DNA of 19,577 nucleotides, taken from the NCBI GenBank assembly GCA_018609945.1, contig JAHENO010000008.1, positions 1-19,577 on the forward strand. Reading direction: 5' to 3'. Within the stretch, counting starts at the first letter, position 1. The number at the start of each line of letters is the position of its first letter. The notes below the pieces were generated by a model. That model worked only from the letters and a program-made list of their open reading frames with translations, had not been told where the DNA came from and did no database searches. Of the stretch, positions 13,627 to 19,577 are shown in pieces. Origin of the DNA: Haloarculaceae archaeon. GTDB taxonomy: Archaea > Halobacteriota > Halobacteria > Halobacteriales > Haloarculaceae. The translations under genes and the position numbers were made by a program.

Positions 13627-16506
13627 ATGACAGAGGAGGGGAGGGCGACAGCGGACGGTGGCGAGACGGCGACCGCGGACCGGTCACGCGACGGCGGCGC
13701 GGGGGCGCTGGAGCGGATTACCGACGGGTTCGTCACGTTCGATGCCGACTGGACGGTGGCGGCGGCCAACGGAGCTGCCGAGGACCTGCTGGTGGGGCCC
13801 GCGGACGGGCTGGTCGGGGCGAGCGTCGACGAGGCATTCCCCGACGGACAGCGGGTCCGCGACCGCCTCGAAACGGTACGGGCAAGCGGCGATGCGGCGA
13901 CGGTGCAGACGCGGGACGCCGACCGCGACCGATGGCTCGAGATCCGTGCCTATCCCGCGGGGGAGGAACTGTCGGCGATCGTCCGGGAGGTGACCGAGGT
14001 CAAACGCGCCCGCGAGGAACTGCGGGCGAGCCAGCGCTTTTTCGAGCAACTGCACGACATCGCGTCGACGCCGGAGTGCTCGCCCTCGGAAACGATCGAA
14101 CGGATGCTGGCGGCCGGCCGCGACCACCTCGGCGTGGAACTGGGCTTTCTGACGCGCATCACCGACGACATCCAGTCCGTGGTCGAGGTGGTCGGTGAGC
14201 ATCCGGAACTCCGGGAAGGAGCAACAGCACCGCTCTCGGAGGCGTACTGTCGGCGAACGGTCGGCCGGGAGGAGCCGCTGGGGGTCACCGACGCGCGCGA
14301 AGAGGGATGGGCCGACGACCCCGCCTACGAGCGGTTCGGGCTGGGCTGTTACTTGGGCGCGACCATCTCCGTCGAGGGCAAGCAGTTCGGAACCGTCTGT
14401 TTTGCCGACACGGAGCCCCGCGACCGGGAGTTTTCGGCCGCGGAACGGACCTTCGTCGACCTGCTGACCGATTGGATCAGTTACATCCTCGAACAGCGCC
14501 GGTACGAGGACCGCATTCGCGCGAGCCGGCGCCGGCTGGAGATGGTTACCGAGAACGTCCCCGTCATCGTGTTCGCGCTCGATCCGGACGGCACGTACAC
14601 GCTGGCACGGGGCCGCGGGCTGGAAGACCTGGGGTTCGAACCCGGCGGGGCCGTCGGGGAATCTCTCTTCGACCTCTACAGCCAGTATCCCGACGTGTGT
14701 CGACACGCCAGGCGGGCGCTGAACGGCCAGGCGACACACCACACCGTCGAACTGAGTACCGGGGTCACGCTCGAAATCTGGTACCAGCCGGTCGTCGAGG
14801 ACGGCGAGGTCACGCAGGTCGTCGGTGTCGCCCGGGACGTCACCGAACTGGCCGACCACCGCGAACAGCTCTCGGGCCTTCTCGAGACGTCGCGGTCGCT
14901 GATGCAGGCCCGCTCGCGCCAGGAAGTCGCGGAACTCGTCGCCAACGCCGCGCGGGACGTTCTCGAGTACGACGCCAACGTCGTTCGCCTGTACGACGCG
15001 GACGGCAAGCAACTCGAGCCGGTGGCACAGACGACTGCCAGGGGTGTATCCGTCGCGGATCGGCCCACGTACGACATCGACCAGGGGATTCCGGGCAGGG
15101 TGTTCGCGACCGGCGAATCGCGGGTCGTCGACGACCTGGCGGCGGTCGACGTCGAGACCAACACCGACGTCCTCCGCTCGGCGATGTACTACCCGATGGG
15201 GGTTCACGGGACGATCAGCGTCGCGTCGACCGACCCCGACGCCTTCGACGAGACTGACGAGCAGGTGCTCGGACTCCTGGCGACGGCCGCCGCCGCTGCG
15301 TGTACGCGTGCCAGGCGCGAACGGCAGGTCCGCGAGGCCCGCGAACACGTCGAGACTGTCCTGGAGCGGGTCGAAGGGCTCGTCGAGAACACCGTCGAGG
15401 TGCTGGTCGGGGCCACGACCCGCGAGGAACTCGAAGCCGGCGTCGTCACCGAACTGGCAGCGACCGAGCCGTACACCTTCGCCTGGATCGGGCGGCCGGA
15501 CGTGACGGCCGAGACGCTCTCGCCGACGGAGTGGGACGGCGGGGCGTCGGTTCCGGCCGCGGACCTCACGGTCGACCTCGCCGGCTCGAACCCGGTCGCG
15601 ACCGCGCTCGCGGACGGCCAACCACGGATCGTCACCGCCGCGGACGCGGGTGCCAGTGAGCTTGGCTGTGGCGGCGACGGCCCGGAGACGGTCATGCTCG
15701 TGCCGCTGGCGTACAAGGATACGACCTACGGGACGGTCGCCGTGTTCGCCGACCACTCCGGGGCGTTCGACGAGCGCGAACAGGTCATCCTGTCGGTGCT
15801 CGGACGGGCGGTGGCGAACGCGATCAACGCCATCGAGCGGGGCCGTATCCTCGACGCCGACGAGATTATCGAACTCGAACTGGCTATCGACGACCCCGAC
15901 CTGCTGTTTACCCATCTCGCAGACGCCTGTGGGTGTACTGTCGAGGTCGCCGACTTCGACCACCGGTCCGACGGCCGGCTCCGGCTGTACCTGTCCGCGG
16001 ACGCCGACGGCGAGCAGTTCGTCGACGTGGCCGCCGGGGCCGAGGCCGTCGACGCCGCGCAACTCATCGCCGACGGCGACGACGGGTGTTTGCTGGAACT
16101 GACCGTCCCGGAGTCGCTGGTCGGACGCCTCGCCGAGTTCGGTGCCGTCGTCCGCGACCTCGTCGCCGCGGACGGGTCGACCCGCGTCACCGTCGAGTTA
16201 CCCTACGAGGCAGAGGCCAGGGAACTGTTCGAACTCGTCGCGGAACGTCACCCCACGGAACTCGTCGCGTATCACGAACACGAGCGGCCGGTCCGCACCC
16301 GCCAGGAGTTCCGCTCGGCGCTGGCCGACCGCTTCACCGACCGCCAGGAGACCGCCCTGCGGACGGCCTATCTCGGGGGCTTTTTCGACTGGCCCCGCGA
16401 GATCGACGGCAACGACCTCGCCGACGCGATGGACGTCTCGCGGCCCACCTACCACCAGCACCTCCGGGCCGCACAGCGGAAGGTGTTCGAGGAACTCTTC
16501 GAGTAG
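13627..16506 (+). CDS. Bacterio-opsin-activator-type sensor-regulator (PAS-GAF-PAS-GAF-GAF-BAT-HTH10)
   Basis: This is a 959-residue soluble protein that combines sensing and DNA binding. Approximate order: PAS 25-130, GAF 134-290, PAS 295-410, GAF 415-565, GAF 575-735, BAT (GAF/HTH-associated) domain 741-890, and an HTH-10 DNA-binding domain 900-959. The last contains FTDRQETALRTAYLGGFFDW and the recognition part DLADAMDVSRPTYHQHLRAA, matching the bacterio-opsin activator family. There is no histidine kinase or receiver domain, so small ligands or redox state are probably sensed directly. The first 30 residues are low-complexity. The ATG at 13627 is chosen from the TATA box and domain start; upstream codons are Arg/Ser-rich shadow. 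The family regulates diverse haloarchaeal genes, and no bop gene is nearby. The closest candidate target is the divergent DUF3604 gene. Confidence 0.93.
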   Translation: MTEEGRATADGGETATADRSRDGGAGALERITDGFVTFDADWTVAAANGAAEDLLVGPADGLVGASVDEAFPDGQRVRDRLETVRASGDAATVQTRDADRDRWLEIRAYPAGEELSAIVREVTEVKRAREELRASQRFFEQLHDIASTPECSPSETIERMLAAGRDHLGVELGFLTRITDDIQSVVEVVGEHPELREGATAPLSEAYCRRTVGREEPLGVTDAREEGWADDPAYERFGLGCYLGATISVEGKQFGTVCFADTEPRDREFSAAERTFVDLLTDWISYILEQRRYEDRIRASRRRLEMVTENVPVIVFALDPDGTYTLARGRGLEDLGFEPGGAVGESLFDLYSQYPDVCRHARRALNGQATHHTVELSTGVTLEIWYQPVVEDGEVTQVVGVARDVTELADHREQLSGLLETSRSLMQARSRQEVAELVANAARDVLEYDANVVRLYDADGKQLEPVAQTTARGVSVADRPTYDIDQGIPGRVFATGESRVVDDLAAVDVETNTDVLRSAMYYPMGVHGTISVASTDPDAFDETDEQVLGLLATAAAAACTRARRERQVREAREHVETVLERVEGLVENTVEVLVGATTREELEAGVVTELAATEPYTFAWIGRPDVTAETLSPTEWDGGASVPAADLTVDLAGSNPVATALADGQPRIVTAADAGASELGCGGDGPETVMLVPLAYKDTTYGTVAVFADHSGAFDEREQVILSVLGRAVANAINAIERGRILDADEIIELELAIDDPDLLFTHLADACGCTVEVADFDHRSDGRLRLYLSADADGEQFVDVAAGAEAVDAAQLIADGDDGCLLELTVPESLVGRLAEFGAVVRDLVAADGSTRVTVELPYEAEARELFELVAERHPTELVAYHEHERPVRTRQEFRSALADRFTDRQETALRTAYLGGFFDWPREIDGNDLADAMDVSRPTYHQHLRAAQRKVFEELFE

Positions 16507-16553
16507 CGCAGTCGAGCCGTCGGACCGCTGTAGTCTCGGGACAGCGGGCAATC

Positions 16554-16559
16554 CCTATT
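16554..16559 (+). promoter_or_regulatory. TATA-like element of the HAD hydrolase gene
   Basis: CCTATT sits about 27 bp before the ATG at 16583, the spacing of a leaderless haloarchaeal promoter. It lies between two same-strand genes 76 bp apart, so the downstream gene probably has its own transcript. Confidence 0.45.
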
Positions 16560-16582
16560 GTGGTCGCCCGCGTGATCCCGGT

Positions 16583-17272
16583 ATGGCCGACGCGTTCGAT
16601 CCCCCGCGGGTGGAGGCGGTTACCTTCGACTCGTACGGCACGCTCGTCGACACCGGCTCGGCGGCGCGGGTCCTCGACGGACTCGTCGACGATCCCGCGG
16701 CCGTCGCTGCGGCCTGGCGCAAGAACGCCCTCTTCTACTCCGTGGTCGCGAACGACCTCGACCAGTACGGGACGTATTTCGAGTTACACCTCGATGGCCT
16801 CCGGGACGCACTCCGGACCGAGGGGGTCGACCTCGACGAGGAGCGGCTGCGGGAGTTGAACGCGGTCTACCACGACCTCGACCCATACCCGGACGTCGCG
16901 CGAGGGTTCGAGCGACTGGCCGGGGCGGGATACCGGCCGTCGATCTGCTCGAACGGCAACCCCGAGATGCTCGCGTCGCTGGTCGAGGCGGCCGGCATCG
17001 AGGAGACGGTCGTCGAGTTGGTCAGCGCCCACGACATCCGGACGCTCAAACCCGCACGCGAACTCTACGAGCACGCCGCCACGCAGGTCGGCAACCCGCC
17101 CGAGCGGGTCGCACACGTCACCTGTCACTGGCTGGACGTCCAGGGCGCGATGAACGCCGGGATGCAGGGCGTCTTCCTCGACCGTGGCGCGGTCCGGTGG
17201 CCCTCGTTCGGCCCGCCGCCGACGCTGACCGTCGACTCGATCGACGGCGTCTGTGACCGGCTGGACACATAG
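16583..17272 (+). CDS. HAD-superfamily hydrolase, type II haloacid dehalogenase-like
   Basis: The 229-residue cytosolic protein has the full HAD motif set: motif I VTFDSYGTLVD with nucleophile Asp16, motif II SNGNPEML (Ser123, Asn124), the catalytic Lys156 in RTLKPA, and motif III/IV HWLDVQGAMNAGMQG with Asp185. The helical cap between motifs I and II (about 25-100) and overall length fit the haloacid dehalogenase type II subfamily. That subfamily includes 2-haloacid dehalogenases, but many members are phosphatases, so the substrate is open. Motif I carries Ser rather than the acid (D-x-D) usual in HAD phosphatases (D-S-Y-G-T), which favours the dehalogenase-type branch. The ATG at 16583 is set by the TATA-like element and motif position. 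Confidence 0.9.
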   Translation: MADAFDPPRVEAVTFDSYGTLVDTGSAARVLDGLVDDPAAVAAAWRKNALFYSVVANDLDQYGTYFELHLDGLRDALRTEGVDLDEERLRELNAVYHDLDPYPDVARGFERLAGAGYRPSICSNGNPEMLASLVEAAGIEETVVELVSAHDIRTLKPARELYEHAATQVGNPPERVAHVTCHWLDVQGAMNAGMQGVFLDRGAVRWPSFGPPPTLTVDSIDGVCDRLDT

Positions 17273-17296
17273 CGTGTCCCCACTGCCGGTCAGGAT

Positions 17297-17307
17297 ACTA
17301 CTATAAT
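17297..17307 (+). promoter_or_regulatory. TATA element of the DUF429 gene
   Basis: TACTACTATAA is centred about 26-27 bp before the ATG at 17329 and about 18 bp before the ATG at 17320, so the inner ATG fits a leaderless start better. Confidence 0.5.
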
Positions 17308-17328
17308 GGCGGTGGCGCTATGGCCGGT

Positions 17329-18102
17329 ATGACCAAGCACATCGGCGTCTGCTGGGCGTCGACGGGCTGGTTCGGGGTCGTGCTCCGGGATGGCGACTGG
17401 GAGACCGACCACTTCCCGTCGGTCTGGAGCCTCTGGAAATACCACAGCGACGCCGCAGGGATTTTGATCGACGTTCCGATCGGACTGCCAGAGAGTGCCA
17501 GACGCGCCTGCGATGTCGAGGCAAAGCGGAAGCTGCGCCCGCACGGCCGCCGGATCTGCTACGCGCCGGTCCGCGAGGCGGTCTACGAGGGCAACCTCGA
17601 AGCCGCCAAGGAGACCAACGAGGCGGCCGGGTACAGCATCCAGAACCAGGCCTGGCCGCGGGTGCCGCGCGTCCGCGAAGTCGACGAGTTTCTGGACGAA
17701 AACCCCGGCGCGCGGGACCGGCTCCGGGAGACGCGCCCGGAACTGTGTTTCTACGCGCTCAACGGCCACAACCCGGTCGCCGACTCGAAGCGAACCGACG
17801 AGGGCGTCCGGCGGCGGCTGGCGCTGCTTGCCGACGAACACCCCGAGGCGACGGCGATATACGAGGCCTGTCGCGACCGCTACATGACCCCACGATACGC
17901 GTCGTTCCTGCACAGCGAGGCCGACATCCTCGACGCACTCGCCGCGGCGGTCACCGCACGTCGTTCCGGTGAGAACCTGTCGGAACTGCCGGCCCGGACC
18001 GACCCGCCTCGCGACGAGCGCGGTCTCCCGATGCGGATCGTCTACCCCAGCGACGTCAACCAGACGCGGCTCTCGCGGCTGGATGCGTCACACGAGCGGT
18101 GA
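17329..18102 (+). CDS. DUF429 family protein (predicted RNase H-like fold)
   Basis: The 257-residue protein begins MTKHIGVCWASTGWFGVVL, a DUF429 N-terminal strand-loop-strand, and has ILIDVPIGLPE at about 48-58, CYAPVREAVY near 82-91, FYALNGHNPVADSKRTDEG near 140-158 and a late ADILDALAAAVTA helix near 207-219. The acidic residues in the first strand pairs, the IDVPIG motif and the late DILDA helix match the pattern predicted for RNase H-like nucleases. No catalytic test of the family is known to me, so nuclease action is inference. An upstream ATG at 17320 adds three residues (MAG). It is a soluble cytosolic protein with normal family length. It lies 56 bp after the HAD gene on the same strand and is convergent with the lipoprotein gene. 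Confidence 0.88.
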   Translation: MTKHIGVCWASTGWFGVVLRDGDWETDHFPSVWSLWKYHSDAAGILIDVPIGLPESARRACDVEAKRKLRPHGRRICYAPVREAVYEGNLEAAKETNEAAGYSIQNQAWPRVPRVREVDEFLDENPGARDRLRETRPELCFYALNGHNPVADSKRTDEGVRRRLALLADEHPEATAIYEACRDRYMTPRYASFLHSEADILDALAAAVTARRSGENLSELPARTDPPRDERGLPMRIVYPSDVNQTRLSRLDASHER

Positions 18103-18174
18103 GAGGCTGGCGTCCGGTTTTCTCGTGGGAGTTTGTCGATCCGCGAGAACAGCGAATAGCGGGTCGTCCCCTCC

Positions 18175-19368
18175 CTAGTCGTCGTCTTCTTCGACGAGGA
18201 CGTATGCGTCGTGGACGGTTGCGTTCAGGTCGTTCCCCTCCTGGCTGCGGACCTCCGCCACGTAGTCGTAGTTGTCGTCGTCTTCGATTTCTTCTTTATT
18301 TCTCTCTATTTTATTGTAGTAGGCATCCAGCGCCGCGGCTGACATACCATCGATATTCTGCGGGAGGGTCCAGTTGGTAATGGCGAAATAATCGAATGCC
18401 CACTGTGTTTTTGCCGTCGTAAAGAGGCTACCTTCGCGGCTGTAACTCACGTCCGAGAACAGCACCATCCTATCTGGGTAGCGGTTGACCCGACTCGCTT
18501 CAAAGATGTCCTTGATCGCTTCAAGATACGTCCGTGTAACCATGCCCTCTTGGGGAAGTATTAGTTCTTCCTTGACGGGGACATTTTCGTAGTAGATTGT
18601 TTCCTCCTCGGGCAGCATCACTGCACGATTTATTTCAGGAGCGGGTGTATCGTTTATACTCCCGTTGGCAATGCGTTGGAGATGGCGGTATTGGAGGGGG
18701 CGGTATTCGGCGGCGCGGAGGGCGAGTTCGGGGTCGCGCTTGCTGATGGTCACGGACTCGTTGTGAACAGTCCGGCGCTGTGCGATGCGGGCGGCGAACT
18801 CGTCCATCGTGACGTCGCTGTCGGCATAGGCCGCCGCAGTGTCACCGTCGAACGATGTTTCCGAGAGCAGCTGCCCCTTTTGATCGACGACACGAACGCG
18901 ATACGTGTCGGGTCGCAAGAAGTCGTCGTTTCCTTTGGCAGCCTCGACAGTCGGGCGCGTTGAGAGGAAAGCCGTCAGAGCGAGGTCGCGCGCGGCCTCC
19001 ATTTCAGCGTCTTGGACCGTCCAGTCCTCAGGTTTTGTCACTGTCACCGAGACCAGACGGTCATCGGCCGATCCACTGCTATCGTACAAGAAGTCACGCG
19101 GCGGGTAGTCATCGTAGAGTGCGCCCATCTGGCTGGCGTAGGAGTCGTAGTTGAGATAGCCAGGGGTCGGTGTGAGCGTCGACCTCGGTGTGGGTGTCGG
19201 TGTTACTGTCGGCGTGGGCGTCGCCTCCTGGGTTGGCGTCTCTGGTGTGTCCTGGCCGGGCGTAGACGTGGCGGCGCCAGCGTCTCCCCCAGAGAGAACG
19301 CCGGAACAGCCCGCTAACACCACGACACTCAAGAGGGCTACGAGCTCGGTGAGATTACGCCCTGACAT
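18175..19368 (-). CDS. Secreted lipoprotein with Thr/Pro stalk, function unknown
   Basis: The protein has 397 residues. The N-terminus is a short signal peptide with lipobox VLAGC (Cys21), so it is expected to be lipid-anchored on the outer face of the cell membrane. Residues about 33-70 are a Thr/Pro repeat stalk (TPTPTVTPTPTP), likely O-glycosylated and wall-spanning, a common haloarchaeal design. The remaining about 325 residues form an acidic globular part with YDDYPPRDFLYDSS, several N-glycosylation sequons (such as NGS, NDT, NWT) and an Asp/Glu-rich C-terminus. I recognise no catalytic motif. The gene has lower GC and more AT-rich codons in its 3' half than its neighbours, and it lies beside an insertion sequence, both hints of transfer. 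The ATG at 19368 follows a TATA box by about 43 bp. Confidence 0.82.
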   Translation of the reverse strand: MSGRNLTELVALLSVVVLAGCSGVLSGGDAGAATSTPGQDTPETPTQEATPTPTVTPTPTPRSTLTPTPGYLNYDSYASQMGALYDDYPPRDFLYDSSGSADDRLVSVTVTKPEDWTVQDAEMEAARDLALTAFLSTRPTVEAAKGNDDFLRPDTYRVRVVDQKGQLLSETSFDGDTAAAYADSDVTMDEFAARIAQRRTVHNESVTISKRDPELALRAAEYRPLQYRHLQRIANGSINDTPAPEINRAVMLPEEETIYYENVPVKEELILPQEGMVTRTYLEAIKDIFEASRVNRYPDRMVLFSDVSYSREGSLFTTAKTQWAFDYFAITNWTLPQNIDGMSAAALDAYYNKIERNKEEIEDDDNYDYVAEVRSQEGNDLNATVHDAYVLVEEDDD

Positions 19369-19407
19369 GATTACCCCCGATCATTCCTTGGTACGTTCCT
19401 GGCATGG

Positions 19408-19415
19408 TATAAATA
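19408..19415 (-). promoter_or_regulatory. TATA box of the lipoprotein gene
   Basis: The minus strand reads TATTTATA here, a strong archaeal TATA box, predicting transcription start near 19384 and a leader of about 16 nt before the ATG at 19368. The insertion sequence begins 22 bp further upstream, so it could affect or replace upstream control. Confidence 0.65.
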
Positions 19416-19428
19416 TTCATCAGAATTG

Positions 19429-19436
19429 GTGTGTTA
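19429..19436. other. Candidate 8-bp target site next to the IS6 element
   Basis: The eight bases GTGTGTTA directly abut the IS terminal repeat. IS6-family elements make 8-bp duplications, so the same octamer would be expected at the far end, outside this window. Confidence 0.35.
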
Positions 19437-19577
19437 GGCACTGTAAAATTGCATTCTCGAAATTGTTGAATCAAACTCATAGAGCTTCGGCGGGTGGTTG
19501 ATTGTCGAGCGCTTGATGACTTCGCAGGTGATTGTAGTAGTGGAAGAAGCCAGTCAGCCAGCGTTCCGCGCTGGCCT
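19437..19577 (-). mobile_element. IS6-family insertion sequence, transposase 3' end (rest outside window)
   Basis: GGCACTGTAAAATT at 19437-19450 matches the start of IS6-family terminal inverted repeats (IS26 begins GGCACTGT), here at the transposase-stop end. The transposase stop codon is only about 40 bp inside, as in IS6 elements. The element was inserted upstream of the lipoprotein promoter with its transposase reading toward that gene. Confidence 0.8.
19477..19577 (-). CDS. IS6-family transposase, C-terminal 32 residues (partial)
   Basis: The minus-strand frame ends at TGA (19477-19479) and reads ASAERWLTGFFHYYNHLR then SHQALDNQPPAEAL. This is the end of the DDE catalytic domain of IS6-family transposases, where the pattern W-x-x-x-F-x-x-YYN-x-x-R-x-HQAL-x-x-x-PP is conserved. 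The catalytic Glu lies just upstream, outside the window. The frame has no interruption in the visible part, so the gene may be intact. Confidence 0.88.
   Translation of the reverse strand, partial: ASAERWLTGFFHYYNHLRSHQALDNQPPAEAL

Noticed and set aside
12357..16062. Long open frames opposite the DUF3604 gene and the PAS/GAF regulator.
   Set aside because: These are antisense shadows with low-complexity charged sequences. The sense frames contain recognisable domains.

Overview
The window reads as a chromosomal segment of a halophilic archaeon (class Halobacteria). The evidence is high GC, very acidic proteins (Asp/Glu-rich thermosome, GlnA and PhoX-like protein), promoters with a TATA-like element about 25-30 nt ahead of ATG and almost no Shine-Dalgarno leaders, and families typical of haloarchaea: a group II chaperonin with a GGM tail, an Lrp regulator beside glnA, a bacterio-opsin-activator-type (BAT/HTH-10) regulator, and a Tat-exported PhoX-like protein. 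I cannot name a species.

Layout. 1-58: last 18 codons of an unidentified gene. 59-328: pyrimidine-rich spacer, then a strong TATA box. 329-2023: thermosome subunit, followed by two perfect hairpins. 2359-2787: small haloarchaeal protein of unknown function with its own TATA box. 2788-3155: gene-free stretch with a near-perfect DtxR-type iron box (2992-3009) that is not directly attached to a normal gene. 3156-5324: Tat-secreted PhoX/DUF839-like protein. 5363-6838 (minus): MATE-family transporter. 7003-7272: small unknown protein. 7299-7754 (minus) and 7880-9235 (plus): divergent Lrp regulator and glutamine synthetase, a nitrogen-control pair. 9261-10544 (minus): YihY/BrkB-type membrane protein with an unusual C-terminal extension. 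10603-10986: four-helix membrane protein.

11174-11808 is the accessory-looking patch. A ribbon-helix-helix (ParD-like) antitoxin gene at 11225-11512 is followed, overlapping by ATGA, by what reads as the start of a RelE/ParE toxin. That frame is interrupted at its sixth codon (TGG to TGA) and lost where an 88-bp inverted-repeat (MITE-like) structure begins. The antitoxin is therefore an orphan next to the remains of its toxin.

11808-13469 (minus) is a DUF3604 PHP-like protein, divergent from a 959-residue PAS/GAF/HTH-10 regulator (13627-16506). A type II haloacid-dehalogenase-like hydrolase (16583-17272) and a DUF429 protein (17329-18102) follow. 18175-19368 (minus) is a lipoprotein with a Thr/Pro stalk and locally lower GC. 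At 19437 an IS6-family insertion sequence begins, and the window contains its terminal inverted repeat and the last 32 codons of its transposase.

Most of the window is ordinary haloarchaeal core and near-core content. The items most worth checking are the decayed toxin with the inverted repeat that truncates it, the orphan iron box, the palindromes between lrp and glnA, and the IS6 edge. I did not find a convincing new multi-gene system.
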